From the NCBI RefSeq assembly GCF_024868665.1, contig NC_079906.1:11356833-11420832 (forward strand): a stretch of DNA of 64,000 bases, written 5' to 3'. The notes beneath the pieces are model-generated. The model searched no databases and was not told the DNA's origin. It worked only from the letters and a program-made list of their open reading frames with translations. Made by a program: the position numbers and the translations under genes. The number at the start of each line of letters is the position of its first letter. Position 1 is the first letter of the stretch. Positions 25,916-36,446 of this stretch are shown here, in pieces. The stretch is from Triplophysa rosa (lineage: Eukaryota; Chordata; Actinopteri; Cypriniformes; Nemacheilidae).

Positions 25916-26025
25916 TTTTACATTTTGTCCTAACAGACGAAACACTATAATTGATTTTTATATATATCAATTGTTACCAATGTTAAATTTAAACAGTCGA
26001 AAGATAAGACTTTGGGTCATATTAG

Positions 26026-26288
26026 TTAAAGGGATAGTTTACCCAAAAATAAAAAATGTTGTTCAAAATCTTTATGACTTTTTCTTCTGTGGAACACAAA
26101 AGAAAATATTTTGCGAAATGTCTCAGTGGTTTTGTGTCCATGAAGTCACCTGAGTCACCTGAGGGAAATAATGTTTGGTTAACATTCTTCAAAATATCTT
26201 CTTTTGTGTGCTGCAGAATAAAGTCATACAGGTTTAGAATGACATGAGGATAAGTAAAAGTTTATTTTTGGATAAAATATCCCTTTAA
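26026..26288. mobile_element. Angel-like palindromic MITE
   Basis: TTAAAGGGATAGTTTACCC to GGATAAAATATCCCTTTAA, both termini present. The left arm is shortened and a small CACCTGAGT duplication sits near the centre (about 26147-26162). Confidence 0.85.
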
Positions 26289-27225
26289 TATCATGATTTA
26301 GGAACTAGTAAGGTTGGATAGGAGGTTAGAAGGTACCACCACCAACAAGCCTAAACGCAGATGTAAGCTGGCAGAATGGGACAATAACAATGTTTAGGTT
26401 AAGTGTTAAAATGGCACAAAACTGACTGTCACTTCGGATAAAAACGTCTTCAAAATGTGAAATATGGAGCAATATGGAAAGAAAAAATTAAATAACAAAA
26501 ACAATACATTTAAAAGTAAATAAAATGATATATAACAGGTCATGTTGTGAAGAACCGTACTTCTCCGGAAAACGCCACTGTATATTGTAGATGTAGATCT
26601 CTGAATCGCCCAGCTCTTGGTGCGGTTGGATTAAGAAACAGAGGTGTAGGAATTTCCTCACCTCATGTGAGTGATTATGACCCTCTCACGCTGACCCTCA
26701 GCCCCGTGCCGAGCCGCCGTGATGATCTTTTTTTAAAGGCTGAGCAGGGAGCTATGGGAAAATGGCTCTAGCATTTTCCACTTCTGCCCCAAATAAACTG
26801 TGATGTTCTCCATCCATCAGTAGGCTGGGTGGCACACTGACCTGTCATAAATTCACCCTGCGGGAAAAGGTGACAGGGCCCGAGCCAATCTTCATGAAAA
26901 AATTTAAAAATGGTACAGGAGCCACCGCACCCATTTCTCTCTTCAGCCTGCTGCAAACTATGCTCACCCTTTACCCCTTACAAAAAAACCTTCTCTCCCT
27001 CTCTATCTCCAAATCTATTCCCTCTTTCATCCTTCCATATCACTCCCTGAGTGTCTCCCATCTTTTTTCTCTCACAACCCCCCTCTTTCCCCATTTTTCT
27101 CTCTCGCCCAATCCCTTTCTGCCTCTCTCTCCCTCTCTGTCTCTCTCTCCCTCTTTCTCTCCATGGGTAAGCAGGTAATCATGAGCTGTCACAGAAAGGT
27201 GACCCATTAATGTGATGGATACGGT
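26289..27225. other. unique noncoding sequence, pyrimidine-rich at right
   Basis: 26980-27165 is strongly CT-rich (CTCTCTCCCT-type degenerate tracts). No domain occurs in the 102-codon frame covering it. Nothing else is recognised. Confidence 0.45.
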
Positions 27226-27805
27226 GTGAAAAACAAATGGTGTGAAACGTGTGGATTGCTGTCCTTACTGCACCTTGGCCTTTTGTTCTGTCATATCAAT
27301 ATCCACACAGGGCCTCATTACACTGCCGCACTACACAATGAGCGCTGCACCAGGGTCAGGCTCCCAACGCCACGCTCCGGCTCGCCGCCTGCCACAGGCA
27401 CCAGTGCCGAGGGGCCTCCTCCTCCCGCTCTCCTCTTCCTCCTCCCCTCAGGACCCACAGGTAAACAAGCAGCTCAAATCGCTGGCGCTTTCTGCCTCGT
27501 GTTTTTTGTTCGCAACTATTGTCATGCGTTTTTTGGACGAGAGGGAATGCCGGCGATGCCAGCGCCGGCATCCGTCTGGAGACAATGGCGGCGGTGTTGG
27601 CGATAAGCAGATGCAGAAGCTGGCTTTTGTTGACTGTCTCTGTGCTATTGTTTCCGGTTTTGTTGTCCGACTGAATTTCATTAACGTGCGAACAGAGGAT
27701 GGGGAGAGATACAGGCTGGCATTGTGTGTGAACGCTTTGGGTATGAGAAGAGAAAGCGTATTGAAGTTTAGGACAGAAAACTACATTGTTTTCATTGAGC
27801 ATTGA
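27226..27805. other. GC-rich island with long open frames, not a convincing gene
   Basis: GC-rich compared with its surroundings, mainly 27330-27620. The plus strand has a 187-codon frame (27242-27805) and the minus strand a 148-codon frame (27356-27802) over the same bases. Opposed long frames are what low stop-codon frequency in GC-rich DNA produces. The translations show Pro/Ser low complexity and no recognisable domain. A 9-bp perfect hairpin, ATGCCGGCG/CGCCGGCAT, lies at 27547-27571. It may be regulatory. Confidence 0.35.
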
Positions 27806-27902
27806 GAAGGCCTAAAATATGTACACTACTACTCTACTGCAAACTTTGGAAGTAAATCCATATCTATTTAGATTTATGGGCCGAGACAAGTAGAAATAAA
27901 CG

Positions 27903-28559
27903 TACACTATTGGTCAAAAGTTTAAGAACCCCTAATAAGAGGAACATTTGATCCAAAATAAAAATTCTCTCTTCATTTACTCACCCTCAAGTTGTTTCAA
28001 ATCTGTAAAAATGTATTTGTTCTGATGAACACAGAGAAAGATATTTGGAACAATGATTGTAACCAAACAGTTCTTTGGCCACCATTTACTACCATATGGG
28101 AAAATTGCTTTATAATTTACCATTTAAACTATACCATTGTCATTTTTCCTACTATGGTAGTCAATGGTGGCCAAGAACTGTTTACAAGCATTCTTTAAAA
28201 TATCTTTCATCAGAACAAAGAAATTTACACAGATTTGGAAAAACTCAAGGGTGAGTAAATAAAGACAGAATGTTTTTTTGGGGGTCAACTGTCCCTTTAG
28301 CAAAAATATTTCTCATGATCCTGTATGTTTCAATGTTTGAAATTACATTAAAGACAAAAATATTTTGTGCCTGCCAACATATTCATCTCTTTTATTAGAA
28401 AACTACATTTTTATTTAAATATATATATATATATTTAAATTGATTACTTGGACCAAATAATAAATAAAAAGCAGCCAATGACAGTCCAGCAGGGTTGGAA
28501 ATTCTTTCAATACTGTTTAAAAATCTTCCCAGATTGAGACCTTGAAAAGCTGGAGTGTA
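27903..28559 (+). mobile_element. composite: Angel-like MITE inside an older dispersed repeat
   Basis: TACACTATTGGTCAAAAGTT (27903) is the start of a common fish repeat. Its order resumes after 28301, ending with TTACTTGGACCAAATAAT, GCAGCCAATGACAG and GAGTGTA at 28559. Between them (27942-28300) is an Angel-like copy of the AACACAGAGAAAGATATTTG subfamily, both arms present and terminating CTGTCCCTTTAG. A TA repeat sits at about 28419-28434. Confidence 0.6.
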
Positions 28560-28560
28560 G

Positions 28561-29226
28561 TTATGTGTTAAGTTGTATCACAAAATGTTTATGAAACTGT
28601 TAATGCTGTTTTTTTCTCGATATTTCAGCTAATAAATATTTTACCAAATTAAATTTACATTATCTAATTTCATTATTTCCTTGGTAATTAAGAACTGAGC
28701 ATGGACAAAATGAACAAGAAACAATTATTTGTAAAGAATGAACACAGCTCCTGCACATTTCAGGTTAACATATAAAATGAACTATTAATAATACAATTTA
28801 AAATCTGTTTGAATAAGCCACGTTTGAAGCAATTGTACAGTTGAACCATTGCTTGGCATCTGTAAAATAATACTGGCTATGACCGCAACATTCATCTGGT
28901 AAATAAGTAAATAAGTCCAAGGTTTTCAGGCTTGTCTTATATTTAGAACTCTTTGCTCACAGGTTCCCCCATGTGGTTGATAAGCGCAATTATCTTTCAC
29001 TAGTGTCGTAAATAATGTTGCTGTATAACCTTCCCCGGGCAGTGCAATACACGTGAATTTGTTTACTAAGCTGATGGAACCGGTGAATGCAGAAACGTCC
29101 TTTGGAAACCATGTCGCACTCTTCCGCAGGCATGGGATGGGCGGGGCTGTGTGTACCGACCCGAACACAGAACATACAGAGTGTGCTTGTAGCCTCTAGG
29201 AGGCTGCTCAGGTAGCAGCGGCAGTA
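28561..29226. other. unique noncoding sequence
   Basis: AT-rich to 28900, then mixed. The overlapping 70-85 codon minus-strand frames at 28926-29278 share no domain and run into the neighbouring foldback element. Confidence 0.4.
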
Positions 29227-29233
29227 GAATTTG

Positions 29234-29659
29234 GAGCCCAGTCTCATGAATTGCGTATAAATAACACGCGCGTTGCATTATCGTGAAATACGTACGCCAA
29301 AGTTCGATTTTGCGTGCATATGATACGCCTATTTTTGTGTGCTAATGATACGTCAATTTAGCTCGCGTGCATATTAACCGGCAATTTGTCTTATTAACCT
29401 GTCCCCTAACCCAAACCCTAAACCTAATGTTAGCGTGCGTGCATATTATAACCTCTACCCTAACCCAAACCCTAAACCTAACAGTATTATTTTAATTATT
29501 TCAGTGTTTCCTCTTCATGTACGTTTCAAAATGGCTGCTCTCCAGTGAGGTGCACGCAAACATTGGCGTATCATATGCACGCAAAATCTAACTTTGGCGT
29601 ACGTATTACACGATAATGCAACAGCGTGTTATTTATACGCAATTCATGAGACCGGGTTG
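29234..29659. mobile_element. foldback/MITE element with about 90-bp TIRs and TSD
   Basis: The left arm GTCTCATGAATTGCGTATAA (29241) is mirrored by TTATACGCAATTCATGAGAC (ending 29652). Similarity continues inward for about 90 bp, including CGTACGCCAAAGTT and its complement. The flanks both carry GAATTTG (29227-29233 and 29660-29666), a 7-bp match that could be part of an 8-bp hAT-type duplication. The centre holds two tracts of CCCTAACCCAAACCCTAAAC. Confidence 0.8.
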
Positions 29660-29884
29660 GAATTTGTCCGGTTAAGAGTTGTTCTACCACTGAAATAATT
29701 TTAGAAACATTATTTTAAGGTCGAAAAACTACAAAGTGTTGCTTTAATAAGGTGCATAAACACTGTTGTAAAAATAGCACAATAAAATATCTACAAGTTG
29801 ACATAATGGTTGCAATTATTGCAGTTGCTCTGGTTATAATGACATCATCACACAGGTATGTGGGTGCATATACATACAGGCTAT

Positions 29885-30123
29885 GTTAAAGTGATAGTTC
29901 ACCAAAAAATGAGAATTCTGTCATCATTTACTCACTCTCTTGTCATTTCAAACATTTATGACACAAAAGAAGATATTCTGAACAAAGTTAGTAACTGAAC
30001 AGCACTGGCCCCGATTCTCTTATACTGTATGCACATAAAACCAATGCAAGTGAATGGGGTCCAGTTAACAACATTCTTCAAAATATCTTCTTTTGTGTTG
30101 CGTGGGAGAAAGTCAAACAGGCT
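29885..30123. mobile_element. Angel-like MITE, right terminus replaced
   Basis: Left terminus TTAAAGTGATAGTTCACC, both arms partly shortened, reading to GAGAAAGTCAAACAGG. The expected mirror terminus is missing. Instead the sequence passes directly into the tail of a different TTAA-ended family at about 30124. Confidence 0.8.
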
Positions 30124-30324
30124 TCATAACACGCCTCGCTTTTCAGAGCGATGAGCTTTGTAAAAAATCTGCACGTTTCAGAGAGGCGGGGCAAAGAGGA
30201 GATACAAACATGCACGGTATGTGGAAAATACAGCGTTTTTGAACCTTAAATCGTGTATACACATTGCATTAAATCTAAAACAAACGATACTATTCGTTTT
30301 AGCCGTCTCATATGACCCCTTTAA
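30124..30324 (+). mobile_element. 3' part of GGGGTCATATG-type TTAA element
   Basis: Matches the last 200 bp of the full copy at 54475-55065: CCTCGCTTTTCAGAGCGATG, AGAGAGGCGGGGCAAAGAGG, the ACACATTGC block and the terminus TCATATGACCCCTTTAA. Confidence 0.8.
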
Positions 30325-30621
30325 CTCAAGCCAAGGTGCTGTTGCTACAATTCTAGCTTCTGCCACACTCCCTTACCCTGTTTTATTTGTCATCTTTCTA
30401 CAATCTCAGTCATTAAGCATTAAATGTCAATAAAAGATCAAGATACAGTGCATTATGGGTAATCTGGGACATTGTGTAATGTAGGATCTAAGCTGTGTTG
30501 CCTTAACTTGCTTACATTTTTTATTATAAGCAATTCTCTGTTAACATTATTTAATTTGTTGGTCTGAAAGGTTGGAGTCCCCAATTACTTTAATTTACAG
30601 TATGAATACACAGACAGTTAC

Positions 30622-30624
<3 letters not shown>

Positions 30625-30671
<47 letters not shown>
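30625..30671. repeat. (GA)n microsatellite
   Basis: Pure GA dinucleotide run of about 47 bp. Confidence 0.97.
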
Positions 30672-30673
<2 letters not shown>

Positions 30674-33363
30674 CCCTTACTAAGCTAGCCGCTAACCTCT
30701 CCACCGCCTATTACATCTCCACAGTGGTCAAACGTTTATTAAAGGCAGAGGCTAATTTTCCAACCAGGACCTGTGATCCACAAAGTACCTGCTAATCACC
30801 AATTAAGGAATATTATAGATTGCAGTGCATTGATTTTGAGGGCTGGATCCAGCCCCTGGGACGGAGAACTGGAGTGAGGGATATACTATCGCCTGACAGG
30901 GCTGAGTGGAGAGGTCTCCCAGCCACTGATGAGCCATCAGATGGTACATACGAACACTGACAGCACACAATTCACCCTAGAACATTACCTGACACGAGCT
31001 TTTGAACAGGAAGCCCGGAAGTATGGAAGTACGGAAGAATACATGCATCGATGGCGTTACTGACCCCTTTTTTTAGATGCGCACGCACCCTCCCAGATGT
31101 ACCCAGACCGACTGTGGGTTTCCCCAGAGGTGTGTAGAGGTGGTCCGATGGACAATTGAGCTGAGGGGATGGAGACTCTATTAAGGCCAGTGGTTATAGG
31201 CCACAGACTAATCTAGTATGACAGACCAGAGGTGTCCTGTTATTTCTTCTGCTAGTGATGAATGGACAGCCAAGGTCCCACACGCTGTCACGTCAGGCCA
31301 GACCAGAAACAGATTGAGAGAGAGAGGGCGGAACAGCCAGATTGATGGGCCTGAAGCCTCACTATTCCCCTCATTTGAGAAAGAAACGTGCACACACACA
31401 CCCAACAAACACACACTGTTTTGTAAGAGTCATCAGTAGTTTGCGTCACGTCTCTATTCTGATAAAGGGACGCCCATCTTTTAGTCAGCTGTGAAGGGAG
31501 GTACACCGACTGTGGTGAAAACATTATGCTCCGTCCATCTCTGGAAAATCAGTGCATCACATTAATACAGTACACGTCGCAAAGATACCGTAAAGGTTAA
31601 TTTCAGATTTCATCGAAATGGATCATTACATAATAGATAATCACAGCAACATCGACATGGTGAGATGCAAGGTCCGGTTAGTCGGACTCACCTGGGCTCT
31701 ACAGGCTGTTGATCAATCAAAGCCAAAATAGAAACCTAGACCAGTGCTTCTGCTGGTCTATGCCAAGTCATTCACAACAAGCATTTTATGAATATAATAT
31801 AGTAAGTTCAGTGTCTGATTCTTATTTTTTGTACAGTATGTAATTTGGGATCACCACTTGATGTCTATTACAAACTCTTGGTCCTGAGACAAAACCAGCC
31901 GAGAACCACTGACCTAGAGGAGATAAAGAAGCACAACAAAGGCTTTGGTGTCTCCCAGCTAATAGGAGTGATGAAGATGGTGACACCTTCACCTGTCACC
32001 ACGGTGGCCCTTCACTCGTACATGTGCATCCTTATATATTTGCGCGTCCTCATGCCCTCTGTCCCAACTGACCACGTCCACCCTGTAATATACCTGTGAG
32101 TGTGTACGTGTGAAGGACATTGTGGCCAGGGAAGCTATCACAGACACAATCTCGCCATGACACGCGCGCGCACACATACACGCACACACATACACTCTAA
32201 TAACTTTGAGAGCGGTCAGCACCCTGTGCTTTAATAACACCCGCTGTCAGCTCTCCGAGCGCTCCGCAAAATTGTCTCGTTGGAATTCTTTATGGTGTAG
32301 AGGCCAAGCAACTTCGGGGATGGGGAATGGAGCGCGGCCATGCTTGCACTATTCTCAGCTCCGAGATGGCTTTCCGAGAGCATGCTTTTATCTCTGAGGG
32401 GGTCAAAAACACACGGGCAAAAAAAAAATTGAAAACACATTTACTTGCTCTGCCATGCAGCAATAAGCTTTAAAAATCAGAGCTTGTCCGTTGCTGGCGG
32501 TGGATGGGGTTATTGGAGAAAAGTCGACTTGAGATGAGCGTATCGTCTACTGTGATGGAGCTTCTGGGTTGACAGGGCACCTTCACATATTCACATAGCG
32601 CAATGTGGGCAGAGAGGTGCAGAGAACATTAAGAACGGAACAACGAGAAGGTGCCATGAAACTGGTGTGTGAATGCATTAAGGGAAACAGAAAAGTGTAT
32701 GGGACTGAAGAGATGGTGACAAAAGTGTGTTACATAGCAGTATATTTAAATGGGTTACTGCAGTCACGTTAAAACAATGCAATAATAAGCTAAAGCCAGA
32801 ATACTGTTGAGTACCTCAAAGTACATTCTCTAATGGTCAAAGATCTGGTCTGGGTATGCTAAAAGCAATTGTTTTTAGGTGACTTAGTGCACAGCAGAGG
32901 TCCCATGAATTACATGAATAGTGCTTTCTGTCAATTTCGAAACTTTAAAACTCCTGGTCTCTATTCACTTTCACTGTTTAAAGAAGAGGCATTAACATTA
33001 TGCTAAACTTCTGCGGTAAGTCACAAGGACTGTTTTTGTGAGTAAAAAATTTGTGATTTTCCTTTCAGGCTTAGTACCATTGTAGCAGCAGCAGTGTTAC
33101 ACGGGTTATTCAGACACACAGCAGTTACCTGCCCACCAACATCGCTGTCATTTTGCTTTTTATAGAAACCGTTTAGTTTAAAAACCATTTAGTTGAGAGG
33201 GAGAACAAACGCTAAAGTAGAAGCATTCGCTCCATACAACAGGTGCTGCAGAGTCACAGCACAAAGCAGCAGGAGTCACATGACAAGAGTGAGGTGCGAT
33301 GACTGACAGGACAATGTCAAAGCCACAAGAGAATGTTTGTTTATAAAAAATCTTATTCTGTGT
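30672..33363. other. unique noncoding sequence, 2.7 kb
   Basis: No transposon is recognised. Small CA/CG-rich interruptions lie at 31391-31415 and 32159-32196. Frames of 63-84 codons on both strands lack domains. Confidence 0.4.
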
Positions 33364-33416
33364 TTAAAGGAGTAGTTCACCTTCAAAATGAAAATTCAGT
33401 CATCATTTACACGCCC
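33364..33416 (+). mobile_element. Angel-like terminus fragment
   Basis: TTAAAGGAGTAGTTCACC, AAAATGAAAATTCAGTCATC and ATTTAC match the first 50 bp of the family. The rest is absent. Confidence 0.6.
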
Positions 33417-33572
33417 TCTGGAAAATCGTTCAGTCATGTTACAACATGAGTTTACGATTCCATCAAATATCATCAAATATGTCTGACACATGAGCAAACG
33501 TATAATTGTAGTATTGCTTTGTTTCATAAGAATAACAACATTTTGTGGTACAGATCCAAGTGGTAAAGAGCG

Positions 33573-34137
33573 TAGGGTTGGGAATCGAAAATCAATTCCA
33601 ATTCGGAATCGAAAGGTTAGGAATCGGATCGGATCGGAATCGAAAAGAATAAGAATCAGATACTTGAAAATAAAATTCCAATTCCTCTTATTCAATTCCT
33701 GTGTGCATATTTTCAGAAATGTGCATGTGTTCACCTGTGATCTGGAGATATCTTAATAAAAGCCCTTATGAAAATTAACCATGTTTTTACTATAGTAAGC
33801 ATAGTTTAACTATAGTATTTGCACCAGTAAAGCACAGGAATCACAAATGTACCATAGTTTACAGTTTAACCATGATGTTCACTATGGTAATACAAATTAT
33901 AATAAATCAGACAAAACATGATTGCCGTGTATATATATAAATATATATATATACAAACAGTGCTCATAAATATGTATATACTGTATTTGCAAACCAGTCA
34001 ATAAGGAAGCTAAATGACCATACAGGTTGATATCTAAATGTTTTACTTCAAGTGTGGAATTGAATCTGGCAATCGACAAGAATCAGAATCGATAAGTAGA
34101 ATCGCAATCACTAAAATGCAAACGATACCCAACTCTA
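33573..34137. mobile_element. TIR element with GGAATCG-rich terminus
   Basis: Left end TAGGGTTGGGAATCG and right end CGATACCCAACTCTA form a 15-bp inverted repeat with two mismatches. AATCG blocks are clustered near both ends. The interior contains ACTATAGTA/CCATAGTTT motifs and a TA tract. No coding capacity. Confidence 0.6.
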
Positions 34138-34211
34138 ATCACTGACAAATATCTTTGCAAAATTGGTAATCGGTAAAACAAAAACAAAAAAAATGTGTCT
34201 CACAAGTTTAC

Positions 34212-34480
34212 TTAAGGGTCAATTGACCCAAAATTGAAAATTCTTTCATCTTTTACCAACCCTTATCTGCAGAACACAAGAGAAGATATTTTAAAGAACG
34301 TTGGTAACCAAATAACACCAGCCCCATTGACTTCCATTGTATGGACACAAAACCACCAAGACATTTCTCAAAATATCTTCTTTTGTGTTACACAGAAGAG
34401 TCAAACACAGGTTTTGAATGACATAAGGGTGAATCATTTAGGACAGAATTTTAAATTTTGGGGTAAACTATCACTTTATT
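34212..34480. mobile_element. Angel-like palindromic MITE
   Basis: TTAAGGGTCAATTGACCC at the left, AACACAAGAGAAGATATTTT and mirrored CAAAATATCTTCTTTTGTGT in the arms, right terminus GGGTAAACTATCACTTTA. The arms are shortened symmetrically. Confidence 0.85.
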
Positions 34481-35844
34481 TATGTAGCCAAGTGTCTCAT
34501 CTTCATTTTCACACATCAGTCCAGTACATGAGTACTGCTGTCTGCTTCCTCTTCTTGAGCGCATACAGCATGCACAAGTCTATTTAATAAAGTTTAAAGG
34601 ACTAAAGGGCAAACCAGGTAACATAGGCCCCACAGTATAAAGAAACCTCAGTACTAAATAAGGCTAAATAAGTTGCGTTAGCTGGAGGCTGTGTTTTGGA
34701 CCAGGGTGGGTAGTTTGGGTCAGGCCTAGTGGCTCATCTTGCCTTATGTGTATATGAATGTGCATGTTTGTGTAATAATAGGTTTGGGGCTCTGTTTGGA
34801 GATTATTAGACTCTCCTCCTGCACCACGGCAACACTCCTGGTCATCAGCGCCCGGCCCCCGCAATCGCTGATTAACATAATCAGTCGTGCATTAGTTATT
34901 CATGGTTGACGCAGAGGCGCTCAGGGGGTCGCAAGCTCGCTCTGTCTAATAACCTGTGTTAAATATTAAAGAAGAACACGCAGAGGAGAAAGCATTAACA
35001 TGGTTATCTGCTCCGGCCCGACCAGGCACTGGCTGCAGGCCTGGCGATGTTTGACTGAGAAGTACTCAAACCGCCCGTGGCAGGTCTAGGAGCTTGTAGC
35101 TTTGTAAACTTGCACTCGGGCTATGTGTTCAGAGGGGGCGCGGAACGCACGGCAGGCATGCTAATGCGATTGCTCAGCCTTGTGTGAAGACAGGCGAGAA
35201 TCACAGGTAATGTTAGGACATGTCGATACTCTGCTACATTGCTAAGGTCATTTAGAGTATGCATGACGTGTTTAGGAAAAGCACCAACAGCACAACACAG
35301 ATGTATAAAGGAATTGGTGATTGGGGCATGGGGTGTGGGCATGAAAGTGTTTGACAGCCTTAGGGGCATATGCCGACAAACATTTGTTCAGAAATGTATA
35401 ACTTACATCCTGGGTACTACAGATGGACAGACACTTATAGCCATATATAGAGGGTCTACATATCTTAGCATGCTTTCCGGTGCTGGCCACACAGCGAGTG
35501 TTGATGTGCGAGTGGGTTTATTTTTCCTTGCATCCGTTCCGGTGGGCAGGGAGATGTGAGGCGCACGCTGTCTGAAAATAAAGACCCTGGGCGTTTAGGA
35601 GCTCACTGGCCCTGTCCTTCTGCCCCCAATTCTTGATTAAGGCCAACAAGCAAGCAGGCTTAGCAGAGCGTTAAAGCTGAAACCAGCTAGAGACAGGCAA
35701 AGAGGGATCGAGGGGGAATTTTCTCACTTTAGGCATCTAGCACAAGAAGAAAAAAAAACAATGTTGGAGTAAATAACAAAGAACAAGAAGTAAAGCTGGA
35801 GAGACAAGAATGAAAGGTAGAGTTTGCTGTACGGCTGCCACTGA
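34481..35844. other. unique noncoding sequence
   Basis: Mixed composition and no repeats. A 106-codon plus-strand frame (35239-35559) has no domain. Confidence 0.4.
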
Positions 35845-35950
35845 ACCCAGAGGAGGTCATTAGGAGACCAGTGACCTCACTGGTGTAGCCCTCCAATGGG
35901 CCACCCACCGGCATGATGTCATACTTCACATGTCATTCCTCATCAGACAT
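35845..35950 (+). repeat. inverted duplicate core (partner 63018-63120)
   Basis: Shares AGTGACCTCACTGGTG-type, GCATGATGTCATACTTCACA and CCTCATCAGA blocks with the complement of 63018-63120. Identity is about 87% over 105 bp with one single-base gap in the core. It matches none of the repeat families in this window. The partner can be read as an open frame, but this copy has a stop and a one-base shift, so it is not a conserved exon here. Confidence 0.75.
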
Positions 35951-36403
35951 CCACATGACCGCTGGGAACTCCAGGAACTAGTGTGGAATTCTGCCCCCAC
36001 CGCACAGTACACCTGATTATCTCACTGTAGCCTCCAGCTTCACAGAGACAATCTACAGCATTCTCACCACTTGGGGAAAACAAAATGGGCCTATTAGAAG
36101 TTAATTCAATCAACCTGTCATGTAACCTCTTCAGCAATAGGGCTGCAGAATTTCAATGCTTTTGGGAAGGAGGGGTGGAACTACTTTGTTGTTTTGTTCT
36201 TAGTGTTTATTGTTATGCATTGCGAGTATTATTAGTAATTCAAATCAAAAAGCGAATTTAATGGCTCTGCTTTTTTACCGAGCGTGGGCACAGCAGACTA
36301 TGCATTACAGATGCCCAAAGCTAAATTAAATTTGCAAATGTTTAAATATAATCAGAAATGAGAAGTAAAACAGAAAAGCATTATATCAATTTAAATAATT
36401 CCT

Positions 36404-36407
<4 letters not shown>

Positions 36408-36442
<35 letters not shown>

Positions 36443-36446
36443 TATA
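36408..36446. repeat. (TA)n microsatellite
   Basis: ATATAT run of about 36 bp with one G interruption. Confidence 0.95.

Noticed and set aside
27242..27805. 187-codon plus-strand frame as a gene
   Set aside because: Opposed by a 148-codon frame on the other strand, has low-complexity Pro/Ser parts and no domain. Kept only as a GC-rich island.
29401..29482. Interstitial telomere repeat
   Set aside because: CCCTAACCCAAACCCTAAAC is irregular, occurs in two short tracts, and lies inside a foldback element whose arms flank it symmetrically.
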